From: Inquilinus ginsengisoli_B
Lineage (GTDB): Bacteria; Pseudomonadota; Alphaproteobacteria; DSM-16000; Inquilinaceae
Direction of reading: 5' to 3'
DNA length: 64,000 bases
NCBI RefSeq assembly: GCF_050434925.1
Contig: NZ_JBNDJK010000001.1
Coordinates: forward strand, 3,038,001 to 3,102,000
Below are positions 42,225 through 51,002 of this stretch, piece by piece. Below the pieces are notes generated by a model that did not search any database, was not told where the DNA came from, and was given only the letters and a program-made list of their open reading frames with translations. Numbering within the stretch: the stretch's first letter is position 1; each line of letters opens with the position of its first letter. A program made the position numbers and the translations under genes.

Positions 42225-42255
42225 CCCGCCATCCCCCGGGGTGGCGGGTCTTTTC
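42225..42255 (+). terminator. Rho-independent terminator of katA
   Basis: CCCGCCA pairs with TGGCGGG, with CCCC/GGGG inside, followed by TCTTTTCTT. It lies 52 bases after the katA stop and is the clearest plus-strand terminator in the window. Confidence 0.85.
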
Positions 42256-42287
42256 TTGAGCCGGATCCGGCAACGGGCGGGCGGACA

Positions 42288-42311
42288 CGATCGCAGTAGT
42301 ATTAGCGATCG
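42288..42311. promoter_or_regulatory. Perfect 7-bp dyad ahead of the 209-aa hypothetical gene
   Basis: CGATCGC-N10-GCGATCG lies just upstream of the candidate starts at 42321 and 42333. It looks like an operator or a short leader hairpin; nothing shows which protein binds it. Confidence 0.5.
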
Positions 42312-42332
42312 AGTGTGTTCATGCTATGTTCC

Positions 42333-42962
42333 ATGGACAAGGCGCAGACCCATCAGACATCGGAGGCCCCGGCCACTCCGCAGGAGGAGCGGGCGGCGCG
42401 GCATCTGCGCATGCTCGCCCGGGCGGCCGAGATCCAGATGGAGATCATGGAGGCCACCCGCACCGAGGCGGTGGAGGCGCCGCAGCCCGGCGCCGATTAT
42501 TGCAAGCGGATCGCCGTGGTCGCCAAGTCGCTGCGGCAGACCCTGCTGCTGGAGGACAAGTTCGCCAATCATCGCGACGAGCGGCGCAAGGCCGCGGCGA
42601 AGCGCGAATCGGCCCAGGAGGATTGGCACGACCTTCGGGTGAAGCTGGCGATGATGGCGGCCGCCTATGAGGTGTCCGAGGACGAGGAGGAGGCCGACCG
42701 CCGCGCCGACGAGGTGTGCGAGCGGCTGGAGCGGCGGGAGGTGGCGGAGCTGGTGGAAGCCAGCCGGGCGGAGGTCGCGGTGGCGGCCTTGTGCCGGCGC
42801 TGGGGCTATCCGGTGCAGGTGAAGCAGTGGCTGGAGATGGCCGACGAGGCCCTGGAGGAGCTGGGCTTCATTCCGCCGGAGGACGGCGAGGATGACGAGG
42901 ACGATCCGCCCGAGCCCCGCCCGGCCGGTCGCCGCAAACCCAAGCCGCCGGACACGGGGTGA
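42333..42962 (+). CDS. Hypothetical charged helical protein, about 209 aa
   Basis: I do not recognise the family. The protein is strongly charged and predicted almost wholly helical (QEERAARHLRMLARAAEIQMEIMEATRTEAVEA, RDERRKAAAKRESAQEDW), with a conserved-looking PGADYCKRIAVVAKSLRQTLLLEDKF segment and an acidic C-terminal tail (PPEDGEDDEDDPPEPRPAGRRKPKPPD). No membrane segment or signal is present. Starts at ATG 42321 and GTG 42315 are possible; none has a good ribosome binding site. The clear codon bias supports a real gene. Confidence 0.7.
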   Translation: MDKAQTHQTSEAPATPQEERAARHLRMLARAAEIQMEIMEATRTEAVEAPQPGADYCKRIAVVAKSLRQTLLLEDKFANHRDERRKAAAKRESAQEDWHDLRVKLAMMAAAYEVSEDEEEADRRADEVCERLERREVAELVEASRAEVAVAALCRRWGYPVQVKQWLEMADEALEELGFIPPEDGEDDEDDPPEPRPAGRRKPKPPDTG

Positions 42963-43076
42963 CCGCGGTTGGGTTCGCATCGCGAATCCAACATGCCGCC
43001 GCCTCTCGCGGCCTCCGATCCTGTTGGATTCGCTGCCGCGAACCTAACCGACGACACCGATTTGCGCAGCCTTCCA

Positions 43077-43130
43077 CACTCCCCTTGCGGGACGGGATTG
43101 GGGGAGGGGTCTGCGCGTCCGCGCGTTGCG
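43077..43130. repeat. Degenerate copy of the GC-rich palindromic repeat
   Basis: ACTCCCCTTGCGGGACGGGATTGGGGGAGGGGTCTGCG and the core remnant CTGCGCGTCCGCGCG correspond to the left half of the 171-bp elements, with mismatches and no right arm. The gap 42963-43076 shows nothing else. Confidence 0.65.
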
Positions 43131-43149
43131 GTGAGTCATTCACCCGAGG

Positions 43150-43400
43150 TCAAAGCCGGCTCTGGGCGCTGTGCCAGACGCGGACGATCTCGATCCTCAG
43201 CACGATTCGATAGACGATGACGTAAGGTGGGGTTCCCGAGTGCCGGCCTCGATGCCGAGACGGCCTCGACGCGGGAAATGCTCGAGACTGTCGGCCGCAG
43301 GCAACTGCACCGCGAGCCGGTTCGCCGCCTATGGGTTGAACTCCGCGACATAGGCGCGGATGCGCTCAAGATCCTGCCGGGCCGGCTCGGTCCAGGCTAC
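43150..43400 (-). pseudogene. Decayed ParE/RelE-superfamily toxin
   Basis: Reading the minus strand gives VAWTEPARQDLERIRAYVAEFNP, the usual ParE start, then an in-frame TAG (43329-43331), then ANRLAVQLPAADSLEHFPRRGRLGIEAGTRE. After a frame change near 43221-43235 comes PPYVIVYRIVLRIEIVRVWHSAQSRL and a stop, the complete ParE C-terminus. An ATG is not evident, and the fragment overlaps the end of the GNAT gene. At least two lesions show the gene is dead. No antitoxin gene is adjacent. Confidence 0.8.
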
Positions 43401-43861
43401 TTGCCCGGCAACTCCCTCTCCATGAACACGCTCAACGGGTCGGGGCCGTAGGCACCGAAGGGGCCGGTCTCGCGATAGCCGAAGCGGCGGTACAGGCTGA
43501 GCGCCTCGGCCGACTTCACCCCCGTCTCCAGCCGCAGCAGCCGGATGCCGGCGCGGGCCGCATCCGTCTCGAGCGCCTGCAGCAGGGCGCGGCCGATGCC
43601 CAGGCCGCGCGCCTCGGCGGCGACGAAGATCCGCTTCAGCTCGGCCGTGCCTTCGCCCTGGGGCGCATAGCCGCCGCAGCCGACCGCCCACCCGTCCTGC
43701 CGGGCGACCAGGAAGCGCACCCGCGGGGCCAGCAGCGCGGCGACGCTCAGCCCATGCCGGCTCTCCGCCGGGTACAGCCCGGCCGAGCGGCGGTCGGCCT
43801 GCTCCAGCAGTGCACGCACCTCGGCCTGGTCCGGCGTCTCCGGGGCGATGGTCAGGGTCAT
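43397..43861 (-). CDS. GNAT family N-acetyltransferase
   Basis: A 154-residue acetyltransferase. The acetyl-CoA motif is AELKRIFVAAEARGLGIGRALLQALETDA (R-G-x-G-x-G/A pattern), followed by LRLETGVKSAEALSLYRRFGY, the usual motif B. The GCGGYAPQGEGTAELKRIFV segment is common in small MarR-linked or stand-alone GNATs. The acceptor is unknown. Its ATG overlaps the stop of the histidine phosphatase gene (ATGA), so the two are co-translated. Confidence 0.85.
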   Translation of the reverse strand: MTLTIAPETPDQAEVRALLEQADRRSAGLYPAESRHGLSVAALLAPRVRFLVARQDGWAVGCGGYAPQGEGTAELKRIFVAAEARGLGIGRALLQALETDAARAGIRLLRLETGVKSAEALSLYRRFGYRETGPFGAYGPDPLSVFMERELPGK

Positions 43862-44400
43862 TCGTCGTCCTTCCAGCAGCGCCGGACCGTGCCGGCGGGG
43901 TCGATGTGGAACACGTCCGGGTTGCTCAGCGCCGCCCAGGCGGCGAAGCCGTCGCGGCTGTCGAAGCTGTGCAGCAGCAGGGCCAGCAGATTGCCGTGGC
44001 TGACGATCGCCACCGGCCCCTCGGCGCCGGCCGCGGCGTCGGCCAGCGCCGCCAGGCCGCGCCGGGTCGCCGCGGCGCCGGATTCGCCGCCGGGCCAGGC
44101 CAGGACCGGGTCGGCGAAGGATCGGCGCAGCCGATCCCGCCAGTCCTCGGCCGGCTCCGCCGCCAGCACCCGCTCCGCCAGCCGGCCGTCGATCCGGACC
44201 GGCAGCCGCAGCCATTCGGCCAGCGGGGCGGCGCTGTCCCGCGCCCGCAGGAACGGGCTGGAGACGATGCGCGCGATCGGCAGGTCCGACAGCCGGTCGC
44301 GCAGCCGCAGCGCCTGGTCGCGGCCTTCCGCGGTCAACGGCGCCTCCGGTTCCTGGTCGGCCGCCCGGCAGTGCCGGATCAGATAGAGCTCTGCTGTCAC
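43858..44400 (-). CDS. Histidine phosphatase (phosphoglycerate mutase-like) family protein
   Basis: A 180-residue branch-2-like phosphatase. The catalytic His is in LYLIRHCRAADQEPEAPLT, Arg residues are in SSPFLRARDSAAPLAE, and the second His is in AIVSHGNLLALLLH. GTG 44400 is preferred because GGAGGG lies six bases before it, whereas the ATG at 44406 directly abuts that sequence and could not use it. The substrate is unknown. It heads a two-gene operon with the GNAT gene. Confidence 0.82.
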   Translation of the reverse strand: MTAELYLIRHCRAADQEPEAPLTAEGRDQALRLRDRLSDLPIARIVSSPFLRARDSAAPLAEWLRLPVRIDGRLAERVLAAEPAEDWRDRLRRSFADPVLAWPGGESGAAATRRGLAALADAAAGAEGPVAIVSHGNLLALLLHSFDSRDGFAAWAALSNPDVFHIDPAGTVRRCWKDDE

Positions 44401-44548
44401 GATCATCCCTCCGCTGTGTTCCTCCAGTCTAGCCCGCCGCCGGATTGACCGGCTTGCGGGACAGCGATGCGCCGATGGCGGCCTCGGGCCCGGACGACTC
44501 GTGGTAGGGAACAGACATCGAACGCTTCCCGCCGCCCGGCGAGGCCTC

Positions 44549-45928
44549 ATGCCTTTCGACGCAACTCTCGACCGTGCCGCCCCTCTGCAGCGCGCCGCCC
44601 GCCTCGCCGCGCTCAGCCTCGGCGTCGTGGTGGTCCAGGTCGACGTCACCGTCGTCAACGTCGCGCTCGACGAGATCCAGGGCCTGATGCAGGGCGGCGT
44701 CGCCGGGCTGCAATGGGTGGTCAACGGCTACACCCTGGCCTTCGCCAGCCTGCTGCTGACCGGCGGCGCGCTGGGCGACCGCTTCGGGGCGCGGCGCCTG
44801 TACCTGGCCGGCTTCGCCCTGTTCACTTTGGCCTCGCTGGCCTGCGGCCTGGCGCCGACCGGCATGGTGCTGATCGCCGCCCGCGTCGCGCAGGGGCTGG
44901 GCGGGGCGCTGCTGATGCCCTGCTCCCTGGCCCTGGTGGCCCATGCCTATCACGATCCGGGCGAACGGATGCGCGCGATCGGCATCTGGGCCGGGGCCGG
45001 CGGCATGGCGATGGTGGCCGGGCCGGTGGTCGGCGGCGTGCTGGTCGCGCTGTTCGGCTGGCGCAGCATCTTCCTGATCAACCTGCCGATCGGCGCGATC
45101 GGCCTGTGGCTGACGCTGCGCTGCGTCACCGAGACCGAGGGCCGGCACAACCGCGCGCTCGACCTGCCGGGCCAGGTCCTGGCCATCGTCGCGCTGGTGG
45201 CGCTGACCGGCTCGATCATCGAGGGCGAGCCGCTGGGCTGGACCAGTCCCTTGGTGCTGGGCGGGATGGCGCTGTTCGTGCTGGCCGGCATCGGCTTCCT
45301 GCTGGTCGAATCCCGCAGCGCGGCACCGATGATGCCGCTCGGCCTGTTCCGCCACCCGGTGTTCTCGGCGGTGTCGCTGATCGGCTTCCTGCTCAATGCC
45401 GGCTATTACGGCTCGACCTTCCTGCTCAGCCTGTATTTCCAGGGGCCGCTCGGCCTGTCGCCGCTGCTCACCGGCCTCGCCTTCGTGCCGATGACCGGGC
45501 TGATCGCCGTCATCAACGTCTTCGCCGGCCGGCTCGCGGCGCGGCACGGGGCGCGGCTGCCGATGGTGTCGGGGTTGTGCGTCGCCGTTGCCGGCTTCGC
45601 CGCCCTGGCGCTGGCGCTCAACCCGGCGACGGATTACGGCGGCCTCTGGTGGACGCTGCTGCTGATCGGCTGCGGCACGGCGCTGACCGTGCCGCCGATG
45701 ACCGCGGCGCTGCTGGCGACGGTCGACCGCGCCCGCTCCGGCATCGCCTCGGGCGTGCTCAACTCGCTGCGCCAGACCGGCGGCGCCCTCGGGGTCGCCG
45801 TGCTCGGCGCGATCGGCGGCGGCGGCATGTCGGTCGAGGGCATGCGGCTGGCGATGGGGCTCAGCGGCGGCGTGCTGGTCTTCGCCCTGCTGGCCGCGGT
45901 GGTCTGGGTGCGGAAACCGTCAGGCTAA
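44549..45928 (+). CDS. MFS drug exporter, DHA2 (EmrB/QacA) family
   Basis: A 459-residue proton-driven exporter, with 14 segments expected for the family. Signatures are VVVVQVDVTVVNVALDEIQ in helix 1 (D-x-T-[IV]-V-N-V-A-L), GGALGDRFGARRLYLAG in loop 2-3, and GPVVGGVLVALFGWRSIFLINLPIG in helix 5 (motif C), which mark 14-TM drug:H+ antiporters. No membrane-fusion partner is adjacent. It ends overlapping msrQ by nine bases on the opposite strand. Confidence 0.88.
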   Translation: MPFDATLDRAAPLQRAARLAALSLGVVVVQVDVTVVNVALDEIQGLMQGGVAGLQWVVNGYTLAFASLLLTGGALGDRFGARRLYLAGFALFTLASLACGLAPTGMVLIAARVAQGLGGALLMPCSLALVAHAYHDPGERMRAIGIWAGAGGMAMVAGPVVGGVLVALFGWRSIFLINLPIGAIGLWLTLRCVTETEGRHNRALDLPGQVLAIVALVALTGSIIEGEPLGWTSPLVLGGMALFVLAGIGFLLVESRSAAPMMPLGLFRHPVFSAVSLIGFLLNAGYYGSTFLLSLYFQGPLGLSPLLTGLAFVPMTGLIAVINVFAGRLAARHGARLPMVSGLCVAVAGFAALALALNPATDYGGLWWTLLLIGCGTALTVPPMTAALLATVDRARSGIASGVLNSLRQTGGALGVAVLGAIGGGGMSVEGMRLAMGLSGGVLVFALLAAVVWVRKPSG

Positions 45929-46774
45929 GGCCGGCCGGCGGGCGCGGCTCTTCTGCAGCCGGCGCAGCGCCGCCGCCACGGTGACGGCCAGGCCGGCGCC
46001 CAGCACGATCCAGGCCGGGCGCGGGCCGAAGGCGAAGATCAGGTTGGCGCGCAGCACCCGCATCGGGTCGACGCCGGTGAACAGCCCGTACATCGCCGCC
46101 TCGCCGGCGGCGGTGACCAGGGCGGCGGCCACCGACAGCACGGCCAGCGACCACAGGGGCAGCCCGTCGCCGCGGCCGAAGCGGCTGTCCAGCACGCGCC
46201 AAGCCAGCAGCCAGATGGTGAAGCCGGCCAGCACGGTCGGGATGGCGACGTCGACCTTCGACTGCATCACCCCGTGCACCAGCCCCAGCACGACGACCGG
46301 ATAGATCAACTGGTGCAGCCGCTGCCATCGCTTGCCGCCCAGGCGCTTGATCATGCCGTCGGTCGACGTGGCCAGCAGCGGCATCAGCGCCAGCAGCGCC
46401 AGGAAGCCGATGGTGAGGTAGAGGCGCTTGACGATCTCCGACGCCACGAAGCCCAGGTCGAAATGCTGGGTGGCGGTATAGCCGGTCAGGTGGATCAGGA
46501 CATAGACGGCGGCCGCAACGCCGATCATGCGCCGCACCTGGATCAGCTGTGGCCAGCGCAGCGCCCGCCGCAGCGGCGTGACCGCCAGCCCGATGACCAG
46601 CAGATACAGCACCCACAGCCCGATGTTGCGCTGGAAGGTCTGCACAGGATCGGCGCCCAGGTCGCCGGCCAGCAGCCGCCCGCCATACCAGAGGCCGGGC
46701 ATGAGCAGCAGCACGAAGACCACGGTCTTCAGCCAGGAGAAGCGGCCGGCACGGTCGGTGAAAGGCGAACGCAT
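45920..46774 (-). CDS. msrQ: Haem-binding membrane subunit MsrQ (YedZ)
   Basis: A 284-residue inner-membrane cytochrome b of the ferric-reductase-like superfamily that passes electrons from the quinone or flavin pool to periplasmic MsrP. Typical blocks are GLWVLYLLVIGLAVTPLRRAL, IQVRRMIGVAAAVYVLIHLTGY with a haem His, and KRWQRLHQLIYPVVVLGLVHGVMQSK with two further His residues. About 60 residues at the C-terminus form an extra hydrophobic domain. The usual msrPQ operon is split: msrP is 12.5 kb away. Confidence 0.9.
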   Translation of the reverse strand: MRSPFTDRAGRFSWLKTVVFVLLLMPGLWYGGRLLAGDLGADPVQTFQRNIGLWVLYLLVIGLAVTPLRRALRWPQLIQVRRMIGVAAAVYVLIHLTGYTATQHFDLGFVASEIVKRLYLTIGFLALLALMPLLATSTDGMIKRLGGKRWQRLHQLIYPVVVLGLVHGVMQSKVDVAIPTVLAGFTIWLLAWRVLDSRFGRGDGLPLWSLAVLSVAAALVTAAGEAAMYGLFTGVDPMRVLRANLIFAFGPRPAWIVLGAGLAVTVAAALRRLQKSRARRPALA

Positions 46775-46907
46775 CAGATCCTCGGTGGACGCCGTCTGGT
46801 TGCGGCCACGAAGACAGAATAGCGCGGCCACCCCTCTATACGGAGAGAGAGGCCGGGACGTTTCATGACATCGGAGTCATTTGGGAGGAGGGGGACGCCC
46901 TCCCTTG

Positions 46908-46986
46908 CTGTCATGCCCGGGCTTGACCCGGGCATCCAGAGGATGTCGACGCTCGCTGGATTGCCGGGTCAAGCCCGGCAATGACA
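46908..46986. repeat. Alphaproteobacterial REP-like palindrome, copy 3 of 3
   Basis: CTGTCATGCCCGGGCTTGACC at the left and GGTCAAGCCCGGCAATGACA at the right form a hairpin of 79 bases. It lies between msrQ and the EEP-family gene. Confidence 0.85.
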
Positions 46987-47005
46987 AAAATGGGAAACCG
47001 GGAGC

Positions 47006-48040
47006 TCAGGCCTCAGCCCCCGCCTCGGCCTTCCGCTCCGCAGCCACGCCCGTCAGCACCGTTGCCGCCACCACGTCGTGGTCGGAGATCGCGGCGCCGG
47101 CGGCGTCGATCGCCGGGATGGTCGCCGGCCCCTCGGCCTCGGCATGGCGGGTGAACAGCCAGTCCAGCTTGGCGAAGGGCGGCACCGGCGTGCCGTCGGG
47201 GCGGGTGCGCTGGGTCGGGCCGGGCGCGTTGCAGCGGCGCCAGTCGAAGCCGGCATCGCGCAGCACGGCGAACAGCGGCTCCACCGCCTCGGGCGCGTCC
47301 AGTGCGCCGGCAACCTCGGCGGTGTTGAAGTCGCCGCCCAGCACCACCCCGGCGCCGGTCGGCACCAGCCGGTCGATCGCCGCCACCAGCCGCTCGCCCT
47401 GGCGGCCGCGGTCGGTGGCGTCGCTGTGGCTCTCGAGATGGGCCGCGACCAGCCAGAGCGGCCGCGGCGTGTCGAACCGGGCGGCGATCGCCATGCGGCC
47501 GCCCAGCCGGCGCTGGTTGCCGCTGCGGCCGGCGAACCAGGTGCCGCCGGCGTCGAGCGGGATGATCACCGGGTCCAGCAGCTTGTGGCGGCTGAGGATG
47601 GCGTTGCCGTGCAGCCCGACCCGGTTGTCCTCGTCGGCATGCCACTCGCATTCGCGGGCATCGCCGAGGCCGAGCTCGACGAACTCCACGCCATAGGCCC
47701 AGCCCATGCCCAGCGCCTCGGCCAGGTCGCGCACCGTGTGCCGGTTGCCGGACCGGGCCATGCCGATATCAGCCTCGGTCAGCAGCACCACATCGGCACC
47801 GCGCAGCAGGGCGGCGGAGGGGGCGTGGTACTTCAGCCGCTCGGCGTTCCAGGCGGCGACGCGCAGCCGCGGCGGCACCGGCCGCTCCACCGGCGCCGGC
47901 CGGTGCTCGACCGCGGCGAGCGCCGGGACCTGGGCAGCGAGGTGGTCATGCGCATCGTCCGGCGCCAAAGCGGCGTCGGCCAGCAGGATCGGGTCTGGGG
48001 CCGGCAGCACGGCGGCCCGCCGGGTGATGATCTCCCGCAT
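47006..48040 (-). CDS. Endonuclease/exonuclease/phosphatase (EEP) superfamily hydrolase
   Basis: A 344-residue metal-dependent phosphodiesterase. Family motifs are LRVAAWNAERLK (Asn), LLTEADIG (metal Glu), AAHLESHSD, LGGDFNT (Asp/Asn) and the final ISDHDVV (catalytic Asp-His). No signal peptide is visible. Its start shares one base with the stop of the isomerase gene, and it is the last gene of the ugp-like operon. It may replace the usual UgpQ glycerophosphodiesterase, which is inference. Confidence 0.82.
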   Translation of the reverse strand: MREIITRRAAVLPAPDPILLADAALAPDDAHDHLAAQVPALAAVEHRPAPVERPVPPRLRVAAWNAERLKYHAPSAALLRGADVVLLTEADIGMARSGNRHTVRDLAEALGMGWAYGVEFVELGLGDARECEWHADEDNRVGLHGNAILSRHKLLDPVIIPLDAGGTWFAGRSGNQRRLGGRMAIAARFDTPRPLWLVAAHLESHSDATDRGRQGERLVAAIDRLVPTGAGVVLGGDFNTAEVAGALDAPEAVEPLFAVLRDAGFDWRRCNAPGPTQRTRPDGTPVPPFAKLDWLFTRHAEAEGPATIPAIDAAGAAISDHDVVAATVLTGVAAERKAEAGAEA

Positions 48041-48957
48041 CAGGCTGCGAGCGCGCGCTGGTTGACCAGATCGGCCAGGCGCCGGGCGCGGGCCAGGCTG
48101 CCGGCCAGCTCGGCATCATAGCGGTCGGCGTTCAGCTCCAGGATCATCACCGTGTCGGGCTGGAAGCGCAGCTCGGTGAAGATCTCCTCCCAGGCGATGT
48201 CGCCCCAGCCCAGCGGCAGATGCAGGTCGCCGATGCCCAGGGCCACCGCCTCGGACGGCTCGTAGAACTTCGTCATCGTGTAAGGGCGGCCGAAGCTGTC
48301 ATGCACGTGCAGATGGCCGGTGGCCGAGGCCATGCTGCGGATCTGGGCACGCCAGTCCAGGCCGCGGCGGGTGCTCTCGATATAGGCGTGGCTGAAGTCG
48401 ATCAGCGTGCACAGGTTCGGGTGGTTCAGCGCCCGCACCGTGTCGGCGACCTCGGCCGGGGTCTGGCGGTACTCGCTATCGTCCATGGCGAAGATGTTCT
48501 CGAAGGCCAGCTTGACGCCGTAGCCGCGGGCCACATCGGCCAGTTCGGCCAGGGCTTCGCGCTCGATCGCGTCCAGCCGGTCGCGGCCGGCCTGGTCGGT
48601 CATCGCCGCCTTGCCGCAATGATGCACCAGCACGCCGGCGCCGACCTGGTCGCACAGCTCCAGCATCGCCCGTACCACCGCCTTCTGCAGCGGCAGGTTC
48701 TGCTCGTCCATGAAGTTGGAGACGATCTGGCCGTGCACCGTGTAGCGCAGGTCGTGGCGGCGCACGATCTGCTCCAGCTTGTGCACCCGGTCGGGCAGCA
48801 CGCGGCCGCCGGCGATCAGGTCCTCGCCGTACAGCGACAGCTCGGCCGCGTCGGCGCCCAGCGCGGCGATGCGGCCGAGGCTGGCGTCCAGGCGCGACAG
48901 GTCGCCCTTGCCGCTGACGCCGGTGGAGAAGCCGATGGCGGTGATGATCTCGGTCAT
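48040..48957 (-). CDS. Sugar phosphate isomerase/epimerase family (TIM barrel)
   Basis: A 305-residue xylose-isomerase-like TIM-barrel protein. The metal ligands expected for the family are visible as the Glu in LAFENIFAMDD, the Asp/His pair in LCTLIDFSHAYIES, the His in HLHVHDSFGRPY and the final Glu in VMILELNADRYD. The YTVHGQIVSNFMDEQNLPLQK segment matches strand 2. The substrate is unknown. It is co-transcribed between ugpC and the EEP gene, suggesting it processes the imported polyol phosphate or a related sugar. Confidence 0.82.
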   Translation of the reverse strand: MTEIITAIGFSTGVSGKGDLSRLDASLGRIAALGADAAELSLYGEDLIAGGRVLPDRVHKLEQIVRRHDLRYTVHGQIVSNFMDEQNLPLQKAVVRAMLELCDQVGAGVLVHHCGKAAMTDQAGRDRLDAIEREALAELADVARGYGVKLAFENIFAMDDSEYRQTPAEVADTVRALNHPNLCTLIDFSHAYIESTRRGLDWRAQIRSMASATGHLHVHDSFGRPYTMTKFYEPSEAVALGIGDLHLPLGWGDIAWEEIFTELRFQPDTVMILELNADRYDAELAGSLARARRLADLVNQRALAA

Positions 48958-48972
48958 GATGGTCTCTCGATC

Positions 48973-50091
<1,119 letters not shown>

Positions 50092-50102
50092 GGCTTTCTC
50101 CT

Positions 50103-50990
50103 TCACTTGTCGGTGGCGATCAGGCCGCGCACGAACCAGCGCTGCATCAGCGCGACGACCAGCAGCGGCGGGATCATCACGATCAGGGTGCCGGCCATGG
50201 CGATGTTCCATTCCGGCAGGCCGCCCTGGTTGGTCGGGATCAGGCGCTTCAGCTCGACCACCGCGGTGCTGAAGGACTGGTCGGTGGTGACCAGCAGCGG
50301 CCACAGATACTGGTTCCAGCTGTAGACGAAGAGGATCGCGGCCAGCGCCAGCATGTTGGTGCGCGACAGCGGCATCAGGATCTCGGCGAAGAAGCGCATC
50401 GCCCCGGCGCCGTCCATCTTCGACGCCTCCAGGAGCTCGTCCGGCACGGTCAGGAAGAACTGGCGGTACAGGAAGGTGCCGGTGGCGGTGGCGATCAGCG
50501 GCAGGATCAGGCCGGTGTAGGAGTTCAGCAGGTTCCACTGCAGGTCGACCTGCAGCCCGATGAGCGCGAGCATGCTCTGGAATGGCGACAGCGCATTCGC
50601 CGCGATCGAGTAGGTCGGTACGATGCGGACCTCGAGCGGCAGCATCAGCGTGGTGAAGATCAGCCAGAACACCAGCATCCGGGCGCGGTAGCGGAAGAAC
50701 ACGATCGAGAAGGCGGTCAGCGCCGCCAGCACGATCTTGCCGGCGGTGACGCCGACCGCGACGATCAGGCTGTTCAGCAGCTTCGGGCCGAACCCCGCCT
50801 GGTCCCAGGCGGCGGCAAGGTTGTCGATCAGATGGCCGCCGGGGATCAGGCTCATCGGCACCTGGTTGACGCCCTGGATGTCCTTGGTCGCGGCCGCCAG
50901 CACGATGGCGAAGGGCAGCAGCACCAGCACCAGTCCGACGATCAGGATCAGATGCGTCAGGGCGTTCAGGACCGGGGTGCGTTCGATCAT
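50103..50990 (-). CDS. ugpE: Glycerol-3-phosphate type ABC permease UgpE
   Basis: A 295-residue permease. It shows the UgpE N-terminus (LTHLILIVGLVLVLLPFAIVLAAATKD), an EAA loop TVPDELLEASKMDGAGAMRFFAEILMPLSRTN and the YSWNQYLWPLLVTTDQSFSTAVVELKRLI segment typical of UgpE rather than MalG. It lies 12 bases after ugpA and forms the pore with it. Confidence 0.9.
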   Translation of the reverse strand: MIERTPVLNALTHLILIVGLVLVLLPFAIVLAAATKDIQGVNQVPMSLIPGGHLIDNLAAAWDQAGFGPKLLNSLIVAVGVTAGKIVLAALTAFSIVFFRYRARMLVFWLIFTTLMLPLEVRIVPTYSIAANALSPFQSMLALIGLQVDLQWNLLNSYTGLILPLIATATGTFLYRQFFLTVPDELLEASKMDGAGAMRFFAEILMPLSRTNMLALAAILFVYSWNQYLWPLLVTTDQSFSTAVVELKRLIPTNQGGLPEWNIAMAGTLIVMIPPLLVVALMQRWFVRGLIATDK

Positions 50991-51002
50991 CGCCGTCCTC
51001 CC

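Noticed and set aside
341..43130. CRISPR array made by the GC-rich repeats
   Set aside because: Copies are kilobases apart, palindromic, lack regular spacers and no cas gene is present.
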